Below, piece by piece: positions 10,098 to 17,223 of a DNA stretch of 64,000 nt; the stretch's first letter is position 1, and every line of letters starts with the position of its first letter. The stretch covers positions 124,001-188,000 of the forward strand of contig JAQGMJ010000040.1 in NCBI GenBank assembly GCA_028292405.1, in the 5' to 3' direction. A model generated the notes under the pieces. That model did not search any database. It saw only the letters and a program-made list of their open reading frames with translations, and was not told where the DNA came from. Made by a program: the position numbers and the translations under genes. The stretch comes from Betaproteobacteria bacterium (lineage in GTDB: Bacteria > Pseudomonadota > Gammaproteobacteria > Burkholderiales > JAEUOS01).

Positions 10098-10101
10098 AAC
10101 C

Positions 10102-10117
10102 TGGCATAGCGCCTGCT
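10102..10117 (+). promoter_or_regulatory. Sigma-54-type promoter (-24/-12)
   Basis: TGGCATAGCGCCTGCT fits the RpoN consensus TGGCAC-N5-TTGCA well. The GG and GC pairs have the required spacing (positions 2-3 and 14-15 of the 16-mer). Transcription would start near 10128, about 40 bases before the binding-protein gene. RpoN control suits a nitrogen-scavenging role for the two genes downstream. Confidence 0.65.
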
Positions 10118-10133
10118 TTAGCCCTGGGTAAGC

Positions 10134-10153
10134 AGCCGCCTTCGCGGCTTTTT
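10134..10153 (+). terminator. Terminator-like hairpin in the leader
   Basis: AGCCGC / GCGGCT stem with a CTTC loop, directly followed by five T. It could end transcripts of the upstream Bug gene. It also falls within the first bases of the predicted sigma-54 transcript, too close to that start to attenuate it conventionally. Confidence 0.5.
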
Positions 10154-10166
10154 ACTCGGGGGTTTC

Positions 10167-11234
10167 ATGAAAAGACGTACCTTCCTTACGGCCGCCGCCG
10201 CGGCCGCCGTCGCGCCGCACATCTCGGCTGCTGAACCGCTGAAAATCGGCTTCATCTACTCCGGCCCGATTTCCGACGGCGGCTGGACCTACCAGCACGA
10301 ACTGGCGCGCAAGTCGATCGAAGCCGAGTTCGGCGACAAGATCAAGACCTTCTACGTCGAGAGCGTGCCCGAGAGTGCCGAGGCCGAGCGCTTCATCCGC
10401 CAGTTCGCGATGGACGGCTGCAAGCTGATCTTCACCACTTCCTTCGGCTTCATGGACCCGACCATCAAGGTGGCCAAGCAGTTTCCGAAAGTGATTTTCG
10501 AGCACGCCACCGGCTACAAGCAGGCGCCCAACGTGGGGATTTATCAAACCCGTTTTTACGACGGCGCCTACATGATGGGCGTGCTCGCCGGCAAGATGAC
10601 CAAGACCAACGTGCTGGGCTTCGTCGCCTCCTTCCCGATCCCCGAGGTGCTGCGCAATATCGACGCCTTCACCATCGGCGCGAAAAGCGTCAACCCGGCG
10701 ATCAAGACCAAGGTGGTCTGGGTCAGCACCTGGTTCAACCCGGCGAAGGAACGACAGGCCGCCGAAGCCCTGATCGGCGAAAAAGCAGACGTGCTCTACC
10801 AGAACACCGACTCCCCCGCCGTCATCCAGATCGCGCAGGAAAAGGGCCTGTACGCCTTCGGCCAGGACTCCGACATGTCGAAGTACGGCCCCAAGTCCCA
10901 GCTCTCCGCCAACACCGTCAACTGGGGCGTCTACTACAAGAAGAAGGTTGCCGACGTTCTCGCCGGCAAGTGGAAGTCCGAAGACACCAAATGGGGCATG
11001 AAGGAAGGCATGATCGAACTGGTGGCGCTGAACCCCGCCGTGCCGGCCGACGTCGCCAAGCTCTACGAGACCAAGAAAAAGGCCCTGCTCGATGGCACGC
11101 TGCACACCTTCGGTGGCCCGGTGAAGGACAATACGGGCGCCATCAAGGTCGCCGCCGGGCAAGTGCTGCCGGAGAAGGACCTGTGGTCGCTCACCTGGTA
11201 TGTCGATGGCGTCGAGGGCAGCGTTCCAAAGTAA
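10167..11234 (+). CDS. BMP-family ABC transporter substrate-binding protein
   Basis: A 355-residue exported protein of the BMP/PnrA (Med) family, which binds nucleosides or nucleobases for ABC uptake. The start MKRRTFLTAAAAAA is a short twin-arginine-like signal ending near HISAAEP. The mature part opens with LKIGFIYSGPISDGGWTYQHE, a family signature. The permease and ATPase are not in the window. The next gene is a nucleoside deaminase 34 bases downstream, supporting purine or pyrimidine salvage as a nitrogen source. Confidence 0.88.
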   Translation: MKRRTFLTAAAAAAVAPHISAAEPLKIGFIYSGPISDGGWTYQHELARKSIEAEFGDKIKTFYVESVPESAEAERFIRQFAMDGCKLIFTTSFGFMDPTIKVAKQFPKVIFEHATGYKQAPNVGIYQTRFYDGAYMMGVLAGKMTKTNVLGFVASFPIPEVLRNIDAFTIGAKSVNPAIKTKVVWVSTWFNPAKERQAAEALIGEKADVLYQNTDSPAVIQIAQEKGLYAFGQDSDMSKYGPKSQLSANTVNWGVYYKKKVADVLAGKWKSEDTKWGMKEGMIELVALNPAVPADVAKLYETKKKALLDGTLHTFGGPVKDNTGAIKVAAGQVLPEKDLWSLTWYVDGVEGSVPK

Positions 11235-11268
11235 CCCAAGTAAAAACCACCACCGTAACGGAGGCCGC

Positions 11269-11730
11269 ATGACAGCCGAAGACGACGCACGCTATATGCG
11301 CATGGCCATCGATGCTTCGCATGAGGCCTTGCACGAAGGCAACATGCCCTACGGCGCGGTCATGGTGAGCGCCGATGGTGAACTGGTGCATGTGTCACGC
11401 AACAACCAGGTCACCAGCGGCGACTGCACCGGCCACGCCGAAACCGTGCTGATCCGCGAAGTCTGCGCCGCCCATGGCGCAGACAAGCTCGCCGGCGCCA
11501 CCGTCTACGCCAGCGGCGAGCCCTGCGCCATGTGCGCGGGCGCTATCTTCTGGGCGAAGGTGGCGCGGGTGGTGTTCGGCGCCAGCAACGAGAGCATCAT
11601 GTCTGTCTGCGGGCCGCCCACGCTTAGTCTCAACACCGCGGCCGTGCTGGCCGCCGGTTCGCACGCCATCAAGGTCGAAGGGCCGCTGCTGGAAGAAGAA
11701 GCGGTGGCCGTGCTGCGCGAAAAAGCCTGA
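11269..11730 (+). CDS. Nucleoside/nucleobase deaminase (CDA superfamily)
   Basis: A 153-residue zinc-dependent deaminase. The catalytic HAE is at 56-58 and the zinc cysteines C86 and C89 lie in EPCAMC. Layout and length match guanine deaminase / tRNA-adenosine-deaminase-like enzymes. The operon with a nucleoside-binding protein favours a small-molecule substrate such as guanine or cytosine over tRNA. ATG 11269 is preferred over an upstream in-frame start because GGAGG sits 4-8 bases before it. Confidence 0.85.
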   Translation: MTAEDDARYMRMAIDASHEALHEGNMPYGAVMVSADGELVHVSRNNQVTSGDCTGHAETVLIREVCAAHGADKLAGATVYASGEPCAMCAGAIFWAKVARVVFGASNESIMSVCGPPTLSLNTAAVLAAGSHAIKVEGPLLEEEAVAVLREKA

Positions 11731-11983
11731 CCTGAACGGCAGCGCGAGCCGCAGCAGCACCGCGATGCAACGCCGTCCGAGACGCGCAATTCGTCCAGGT
11801 GAGTAAGACGCCTCCTACGAGGTTATAGGCAACTTCCCGGTACAAGCGGTCGCCAGCCTTCGGCAAACTGTGGTTCATCGCGGTGTTCCCCCAAGTAAGC
11901 ACCGCAAGGTCATCCGGCATGGTCCCCCCCGTGCCGGAATGACCTCGAGTTTGCTAACCTCCCCGGTGAATTCGACTTCATAG

Positions 11984-12017
11984 CGCGGCTGACCTTCGGG
12001 TCCGCCGCGTTTTTTTT
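11984..12017 (+). terminator. Rho-independent terminator
   Basis: CGCGGCTGACC / GGTCCGCCGCG stem with one mismatch, then eight T. It is oriented to stop plus-strand transcription, about 250 bases after the deaminase and just before the end of the convergent hydrolase pseudogene. Confidence 0.75.
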
Positions 12018-12026
12018 CGTCCGGGC

Positions 12027-12932
12027 TTATTCCAGAAACTTCTTGATCGCCACGATGGTCGGCCCCGGTGCTTCTTCCATCAGCCAGTGCCCCGCCTCCG
12101 GCACCACCAGCTCGGTGACATTCGTCGCCGCATTGCGCATCACGATCGCCTCGTTCGCCCCGAACGACTTGGCCCCGCCGATCGCCAGCACCGGCATGGT
12201 CAGCTTGTTGCCCATCACCTTCTGGTTCTGCTCCGCGTCCTGGTTCAGCACCAGGAATTGCGCAAAGGCAGAATGCATCGCCCCCGGGCGCGCATAAAGC
12301 CTGGTGTAGTGCCGCCGCATCCCCTCGTCGAACTTCTTCGGGTCCCCCGCGAACTCGTTCCAGAAGCGGTCCAGGTAAATCCGCTCGCGGCCCGCCACCA
12401 GGCGCTCCGCATCCTTGCCGCCGAAGTTGAAATGCCACAGCGCCGGCAGGCGCACGATCTGGTCCCACGGCGCAATGCCCGGCACCGGCGCATCCATCAC
12501 CACCAGGCGCTCGGTCTTCTCCGGATAGCGCGCCGCCTAAGCGTAGGCCACCATGGTGCCGATGTCGTGGCCCACCACCGCGGCCTGGTCGATCTTCAGC
12601 GCGGTCAGCACCGCGCGCATATCCGCCGCCTGGTTCCACTTGTCATAGCCGCCCTCCGGGTGCGAAGACAACCCCATCCCGCGCAAATCCGGCACCACCA
12701 CCGTACGCGTCTTCGCCAGCTCGGAGGCCAGTGGCGACCACATGTCGCCACTGTCCCCGAAGCCATGAATCAGCAACACCGCCGGCCCCTGGCCGCCGCT
12801 CACCACATGCAGGGTCGCCCCCTGGGCCTCGATCTTCTGGGTCTTGAACGACTTGGGGAACGGCTTCACCTGCGCCACCGCCGGCAAGGCCAGAGCCAAG
12901 GCGACGGCAAACGCGGCTATGTTCTTTATCAT
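12027..12932 (-). pseudogene. Exported alpha/beta hydrolase, broken by one in-frame TAG
   Basis: The two halves are in one frame. The first has ATG 12932 preceded by AGGAG, a signal peptide ending ALPAVAQ, the oxyanion segment LLIHGFGDSGDMW and the nucleophile region VVGHDIGTMVAYA. A TAG at 12537-12539 interrupts it, and the second half continues directly as AARYPEKTERLVVMDAP. The C-terminal part keeps the last motif, VPEAGHWLMEEAP (catalytic His). The nucleophile position is D, as in epoxide hydrolases and haloalkane dehalogenases. A single base change (TTG or TCG to TAG would do) explains the break, so inactivation is recent or the stop is read through. Confidence 0.85.
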
Positions 12933-13210
12933 TATTGACTCCTGACCCGGTTGGGGGACGGTCCCTGCGGCCATCGCGACTTGCGCGTGGGAATGCGCCA
13001 GTATGGCAGACCGCGAAAGCGGTGGTTGCAGAATCAGGGTGCCGACGCCAATTTATCTCGTGGCCGCGATCCGGCGGAAATATTCCGGGCAAATGCGGCA
13101 GTTCAAATTGGATTGCGCTTCACGAACGCTCCCCGGTCATCGGACTCAACATGTTGCCGGCCCGAAGATAAGGTCTTGTCTGGGCGCCGCCCGCGGTTTC
13201 TGCTATGACA

Positions 13211-13873
13211 TCAGTGGCAGGTAGCCTGCGTCGAGTCCTCGTCGTCGTCCGGCACCAAGGCAGGCGAGTCGGGCGAGCCGATGGCGTTGAAGACCTTCAA
13301 CGCCGCGAAAGCGTCGTTGGCCGCATAAATCAATTGTTCCGGGCGAAGCTGCCTTGCAGCCCAATTCGACAACGTCACCCGCTTCGACTTGCTCAGCCGC
13401 TGATGGAGCACCACGGCAACGGCCGCCTTGATACCCAACTCGTCCTTGTGCCCGAGGGTTCGCAGCGCATGCGAAAGATCAACGCCCCCACGCAGTTGGA
13501 TGCCAAGGTTGCGAGACAAGGGAAGGCGATCAGAGCGCAATCCAAATCCGACCTTGACGATCTCTTCGGATTCGAGAATCGCCTTCAGGAACGCCAACGC
13601 ATGCGGGTGCTGCACCTGCACGATATAAGCGCTCCCCTGCAGTGCAAACTGGATCACGTGCGGTCCCAGACGAACAACGTCTTTGGCAAACGTAGGTTTT
13701 GATTCGGTATCGAATCCGACGAACCTTTCCCTTTCGATTGCCCGGCGCGCCGCTTCGAAGTCCGCCGCCAGGTCCAGCGTATGGATTTGCTCCAGCTTGA
13801 GGCCCTGAAACAGGGGAAGCAGCAACACCTCCTCGCGGCTGGGGCGAAGCCTGAACGATTTTAGTTGTGTCAT
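13211..13873 (-). CDS. DEDDy-type 3'-5' exonuclease (RNase D-like)
   Basis: A 220-residue stand-alone exonuclease domain. The four acidic residues are visible: D55 and E57 (FDTESKP), D115 (GLRSD) and D187 in the YxxxD motif (Y183-D187, YAAND). These define the DEDDy class that digests RNA or DNA 3' ends with two metal ions. It lacks the HRDC domains of true RNase D, and a short acidic tail (DDDED) follows the domain. It lies 27 bases downstream of the HEPN-like gene on the same strand, so the two are probably co-transcribed. Confidence 0.82.
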   Translation of the reverse strand: MTQLKSFRLRPSREEVLLLPLFQGLKLEQIHTLDLAADFEAARRAIERERFVGFDTESKPTFAKDVVRLGPHVIQFALQGSAYIVQVQHPHALAFLKAILESEEIVKVGFGLRSDRLPLSRNLGIQLRGGVDLSHALRTLGHKDELGIKAAVAVVLHQRLSKSKRVTLSNWAARQLRPEQLIYAANDAFAALKVFNAIGSPDSPALVPDDDEDSTQATCH

Positions 13874-13900
13874 TTTTAGACTAGATGGAGCCGGTAGAAG

Positions 13901-14596
13901 CTATTTATGCTTCTCCATAAATTCCTTGACCGCCTTTTCGGCGCGCGCCACCTGTTCGGAAACGCCCTTGAAAATGAACTGGTAATCGTCGCGGCCAACC
14001 GTGCTCACGGAAAACGTTTCGGCGCCGAACAAATCGCAATAGCGATTGAAAACGTTTCGGGCGCGCTCCAGCAGGGCCTCCATCTCCGAATCTGAAAAAG
14101 GCGCCGGGCCGGACGCAACATCCAGTGCAGTTTTCGCGCTGCGGTGTCCAAGCGCGCCACCCCGAAACTGAACAAGCCTGCGCACCAACGGGTCTTTATG
14201 CTCGCAGGCATGAATGTCGTTATCCAAAGTCGTCGCGTCAAGCATGCCAGGCGTACTTGCCGGACTGTCCTCAAAAGGATTTACCGGCGAGCGATTTTTG
14301 GATGCGGTCTTCTCAAAAGCCTGCAAATTGTCCTTGATCGCTTCCAGCCATCCCAGAAGGTGCAGTGATTTGCCGTCCTTATCGTAGGCCCGGCACAAAT
14401 GCAGCACGGCTGATTCCGCATGCGCATTGAGCGTCAAATACCAGAAGGTATTCGATTGCTGCCCCACGGCTGGCTGCGCCTGCAAGGCCGCCAGAAGGTC
14501 GCAATACAGCTTCCAGTGAACATGCGCATCGGCAATCTCCCTGGAGAGCGCATTGATGAGGCGCCTGAATTCTTCCGGGCTTTTGGAGCGTGCCAT
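13901..14596 (-). CDS. HEPN/AbiU2-like protein
   Basis: A 231-residue, mostly helical protein. The block HWKLYCDLL ... FWYLTLNAHAESAVLHLCRAYD (residues 27-72) resembles AbiU2-like HEPN proteins, judged from memory. R145-x5-H151 (RGGALGH) fits the Rx4-6H ribonuclease signature of HEPN domains. HEPN proteins often cut RNA in abortive infection or toxin-antitoxin systems. ATG 14596 is chosen over a TTG 39 bases upstream. It is followed closely by the exonuclease gene. Codon use is less GC-rich than in the flanking core genes. Confidence 0.6.
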   Translation of the reverse strand: MARSKSPEEFRRLINALSREIADAHVHWKLYCDLLAALQAQPAVGQQSNTFWYLTLNAHAESAVLHLCRAYDKDGKSLHLLGWLEAIKDNLQAFEKTASKNRSPVNPFEDSPASTPGMLDATTLDNDIHACEHKDPLVRRLVQFRGGALGHRSAKTALDVASGPAPFSDSEMEALLERARNVFNRYCDLFGAETFSVSTVGRDDYQFIFKGVSEQVARAEKAVKEFMEKHK

Positions 14597-14805
14597 GTTT
14601 ATCTGTTCCGAGGAGCGCGATTGGGCGGGTTGCAATCCGCGAGCGATGATCGTAGCACTGCGGGTCTATTCGCGCCGAATGCGTGCTTGAGAGGACTTGC
14701 AGTAACTTTGGGCGATATTCGAAGGTAACTTAGTCAACGCGGCCAAGCTATGTGCTGGATAGCGCTTCGCTGTTCATGGTTCCAAGTTCGAATAATCTTT
14801 GTGAT

Positions 14806-14856
14806 TGGTTGCGCCGACGCGATTTGTAAATTGGAGGTAGATTCGCCTGCGCTAAC
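14806..14856 (-). repeat. ~50-bp cassette repeat, copy R1
   Basis: Plus-strand left end TGGTTGCG, right end CTGCGCTAAC. It begins 2 bases after the stop of the small ORF ending at 14859. It is the most divergent full copy together with R3. Confidence 0.8.
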
Positions 14857-14858
14857 GG

Positions 14859-15194
14859 TTATGTGAATTGGGACAACTCTAAACCAAGGCCCAGCCGACC
14901 AGCCTCCCCAACCAGCGCCGCAGGAAATCGGTCGAACTGCACAGCCGCATCTCGCCTTTCAATGGCAAAGTCCAAAACGCCGCCGCCGCTTGCGGCGTTC
15001 ATCATCATCCTGATGTCCTCAGCATGGCGTTTGAGGAAAGTAATCGCGTCCTCAACCTGCTTCGACAAATCGCCGACTTCTGCACCGCTAACCTCGAAAT
15101 GCGCGGTGCCGTTCTCGATGCGATATGGCTTCAATGAAACTTGCGGAACCCTGATATCAGAAGGCAGGGTGGATATTCGGAGAATGCAGCTCAT
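14859..15194 (-). CDS. Small hypothetical protein, DUF4279-like
   Basis: A 111-residue soluble protein starting MSCILRIST. The start, the KPYRIENG segment and the end (AGRLGLGLELSQF) resemble small DUF4279-type proteins recalled from other bacteria. Some of those sit in immunity-gene clusters, but no function is established. ATG 15194 has AAAGG 6-7 bases upstream. It is flanked by repeats R2 upstream and R1 downstream. Confidence 0.6.
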   Translation of the reverse strand: MSCILRISTLPSDIRVPQVSLKPYRIENGTAHFEVSGAEVGDLSKQVEDAITFLKRHAEDIRMMMNAASGGGVLDFAIERRDAAVQFDRFPAALVGEAGRLGLGLELSQFT

Positions 15195-15229
15195 GAAGGA
15201 CCTTTTCGTAGCGTCTTACGGTGAGGCTA

Positions 15230-15279
15230 TGGTTGCGGTGACCCGCTTACTGAATTGGAGAACAATTCGCCTGCACTAA
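15230..15279 (-). repeat. ~50-bp cassette repeat, copy R2
   Basis: Exactly 50 bp from TGGTTGCG to CTGCACTAA. It contains GACCCGCTT at 11-19, TTGGAGA at 26-32 and ATTCG at 36-40, and includes the TAG stop of the gene ending at 15276. The inner GAATTG/CAATTC can pair. Confidence 0.88.
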
Positions 15280-15653
15280 TCGGCGTTGCGGAAAACGTCC
15301 AGGGCCTCGCGCTGTCTCACTTCAGGCTTCGTTTCGCCAAACGCCACCACTCCGACATCGATGCCATAGATTTCCTCGAGCTCTTTGGAAGAGCTCTCGA
15401 GGTGCAGAATTTCCTCCAGGTCGTGGAGTCCTATTCCCCGATATGTCGTCACATCTCCTGGTCCGTCGTGAATAGCGTCTCCAAAGCCGTCTACCCAGAG
15501 TATTGCTTTTGCATACGCTGCCTCCGCATTTTCCGCAACAAATAATTGCGCGTGCACGAAGTACTTAAAGTGCGTGCGACGACCGGCCTCGACCGTCAAA
15601 TCGATCCATTGGTCTTCTATTTCGACTACGAAGTGGGCTACATAGAGCGGCAT
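15276..15653 (-). CDS. Small hypothetical protein, DUF4288-like
   Basis: A 125-residue acidic protein. The pattern HAQLFVAENAEAAYAKA, then a glycine-rich turn, then YRGIGLHDLEEI resembles DUF4288 proteins as I recall them. Function is unknown. No signal peptide or membrane segment is present. The stop codon lies inside repeat R2, and the start is 29 bases after repeat R3. Confidence 0.6.
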   Translation of the reverse strand: MPLYVAHFVVEIEDQWIDLTVEAGRRTHFKYFVHAQLFVAENAEAAYAKAILWVDGFGDAIHDGPGDVTTYRGIGLHDLEEILHLESSSKELEEIYGIDVGVVAFGETKPEVRQREALDVFRNAD

Positions 15654-15681
15654 GACTGTCTTGATCTCGCCTATGGCTGTA

Positions 15682-15731
15682 TGGTTGCGGTGACACGATT
15701 TGGTAACTGTAGAAAGATTCTACTTCGCTAA
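15682..15731 (-). repeat. ~50-bp cassette repeat, copy R3
   Basis: 50 bp from TGGTTGCGG to TTCGCTAA, containing the TAG stop of the gene ending at 15728. The middle differs from the other copies but forms its own small hairpin (GTAGAA/TTCTAC). Confidence 0.82.
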
Positions 15732-16015
15732 TTGTCCCGAGTGACGAACTCATCTAACACAGTAAACATTTGGTTTGCAACCGGCGCGAACTTCGGATCA
15801 TCATGTGAGAATGGGTTTGAGTCGATCCATTCAATAAGTACCGCGTCCGGCTTGAGTACCTTATCTCTATTGATCCAGTCAAGCGTGTCTGGGTCCACAT
15901 CAAGATGCTCGTAAGTATCGCCGAGCATCACGATGCGCGCTTTTGCCGATCCGCTCGGGACGGGCACTGTAACGCGATCGCCTAAGCAGACTTCCTGGCC
16001 GTCATGATATTTCAT
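15728..16015 (-). CDS. Small conserved hypothetical protein
   Basis: A 95-residue protein starting MKYHDGQEVCLGDRV, with YEHLDVDPDTLDWI and NPFSHDDPKFAPV. I recall similar short proteins annotated only as hypothetical. The frame is open 20 codons further upstream, but that stretch would read through repeat R4, so ATG 16015 is preferred. The stop lies inside R3. Function is unknown. Confidence 0.6.
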   Translation of the reverse strand: MKYHDGQEVCLGDRVTVPVPSGSAKARIVMLGDTYEHLDVDPDTLDWINRDKVLKPDAVLIEWIDSNPFSHDDPKFAPVANQMFTVLDEFVTRDN

Positions 16016-16039
16016 CGTATCTGGCGTCTTGAGATACTT

Positions 16040-16089
16040 TGGTTGCGTTGACCCGCTTACTGCGTTGGAGAACAATTCGACTGCGTTAG
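16040..16089 (-). repeat. ~50-bp cassette repeat, copy R4
   Basis: 50 bp from TGGTTGCG to CTGCGTTAG, almost identical to R2 in its left 23 bases and in TTGGAGAACAATTCG. It contains the TAA stop of the TPR gene ending at 16086. Confidence 0.88.
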
Positions 16090-16589
16090 TGCCCGGTCTT
16101 TTTCTGCTGGGCTAAGTCTTGAAACCGACGGGCTACTTGATTGCCGGAATCAATAGCCATTGCGGCATCCAGATCCGGAATAGCATGGTCATAGTCGCCT
16201 TTTAAGTAATAGGCGACGCCTCGATCTGTTAACAAAGCGGATGCTCTCAAGCTTTGCGTATTGTCCTTTAGTACCGTGTTTACCCTTAGCGCCTCGCTAA
16301 TATCCAATATGGCACGATCATAATCACGTTTTTTTAACCAGGCTTGCGCGCGGTGCTTCAAAGCATAGATTAATTCTTCGGGGGACGGGCGGGATGCAAT
16401 ATATCTTGTGCATACATCTATCCTTCTATCGGCCTCAAATTGTGAATCAACTACTGCGCACGCGTCAGCGTCGCTACTTTGAGGATAGCCAGGCGTCATT
16501 CCGGCGCAAAGCAAAGCGAGAACAAAAAGGCCTGTCCGGCGATTCGGGATGAAACGCGAGAATCTCCCATTGGCCGGGTCCATTTTCAT
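16086..16589 (-). CDS. Exported TPR-repeat protein
   Basis: A 167-residue protein with an N-terminal export signal (hydrophobic LFVLALLCAGM, about 20-31). Two to three TPR units follow (about 70-165, e.g. RAQAWLKKRDYDRAILDISEAL and GVAYYLKGDYDHAIPDLDAAM). TPRs mediate protein contacts and no enzymatic domain is present. ATG 16589 is preceded by GGGAGAGAG. It is the only clearly exported product in the repeat-separated array. Confidence 0.75.
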   Translation of the reverse strand: MKMDPANGRFSRFIPNRRTGLFVLALLCAGMTPGYPQSSDADACAVVDSQFEADRRIDVCTRYIASRPSPEELIYALKHRAQAWLKKRDYDRAILDISEALRVNTVLKDNTQSLRASALLTDRGVAYYLKGDYDHAIPDLDAAMAIDSGNQVARRFQDLAQQKKTGH

Positions 16590-16636
16590 TGCGCTCTCTC
16601 CCTCTGAGATTCATGGCTTATCGAGCATTGATTGAC

Positions 16637-16686
16637 TGGTTGCGTAGACCCGCTTTGTTAGTTGGAGACAGATTCGACTTCGATAG
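16637..16686 (-). repeat. ~50-bp cassette repeat, copy R5
   Basis: 50 bp from TGGTTGCG to TTCGATAG, with GACCCGCTT and TTGGAGA in the same positions as R2. It starts 14 bases after the stop of the 88-residue ORF. Confidence 0.85.
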
Positions 16687-16700
16687 TGACTAGGCGGCCT

Positions 16701-16967
16701 TTATTCAGGCACTTTTCTTTTTAGATTGGAGATCGTCACATCGACCAGCCGCGTATTCCTATTTACGCGTGCCGTACTAATTATTATCGCGTCAGATGGC
16801 CGCTCAGTAGCGACATAGAGTTGGAAAATCCTGTGCTCGTCATCGGGGAAAAATGTGCCTAAGGTGAGGTTTTCCTTCCACTCTTTTGGTACCGATTCAT
16901 AGTCCAGAAGAGCGTCTTGCGTAGCAGAGCGCGCGAGTTCCTGAAGTTCGTCGAGTTCCTTCGACAT
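16701..16967 (-). CDS. Small hypothetical protein
   Basis: An 88-residue soluble protein (MSKELDELQELARSATQD...). I recognise no family. ATG 16967 has AGAGG and AAGG just upstream, and the partial repeat R6 ends only 13 bases before it. It is the first gene of the array in reading order. Like its neighbours it is less GC-rich than core genes. Confidence 0.6.
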   Translation of the reverse strand: MSKELDELQELARSATQDALLDYESVPKEWKENLTLGTFFPDDEHRIFQLYVATERPSDAIIISTARVNRNTRLVDVTISNLKRKVPE

Positions 16968-16979
16968 CCTTAACCTCTC

Positions 16980-17001
16980 TGGTTGCGGAGACCCGCTTTG
17001 A
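16980..17001 (-). repeat. Partial cassette repeat, copy R6
   Basis: Only the left 22 bases of the unit are recognisable (TGGTTGCGGAGACCCGCTTT plus a few). The rest is lost, marking one end of the array. Confidence 0.7.
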
Positions 17002-17155
17002 ACCTGTCACGCGCATTATATTGATACGGCGGAACAAGCCTCGGCAAATATCTTAAGCCCGTCCCGGCCGATTGCTTATCTTGCCCGGCGCTGCAAGCAA
17101 AAAAACGTCGATCTGATTGTTTTTATTAAGTTTTATGAGTGCCTCGCGCTGTTGA

Positions 17156-17174
17156 AAATCAACCACACTTAGTT
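17156..17174 (+). repeat. 19-bp exact repeat shared with 52339-52357
   Basis: AAATCAACCACACTTAGTT occurs here and, inverted, at 52357-52339. Weaker similarity continues 3' in both places (GCGTATnTTTGG, then an ATG about 70 bases from the repeat start). Confidence 0.85.
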
Positions 17175-17223
17175 CATCGACCTGCGTATCTTTGGTTCTC
17201 AGTGATCTATTACTGGAGCCGCC

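Noticed and set aside
9973-10166. Purine riboswitch upstream of the nucleoside-binding protein
   Set aside because: No purine-aptamer core or three-way junction could be drawn. The features present fit a sigma-54 promoter and a simple hairpin.
11669-11920. 83-residue minus-strand ORF after the deaminase
   Set aside because: No ribosome site or recognised family, and it overlaps the deaminase end. It could be random open frame in GC-rich DNA.
14597-14635. TTG 14635 as start of the HEPN-like gene
   Set aside because: It adds 13 residues without similarity and no ribosome site; ATG 14596 is simpler, although neither has a strong Shine-Dalgarno.
14806-16686. Calling the ~50-bp repeats integron attC sites
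   Set aside because: Neither strand shows AAC at the 5' end and GTT at the 3' end with paired internal boxes. The ends are reversed (GTT first, AAC last) and the internal hairpins differ between copies. No integrase is present in the window.
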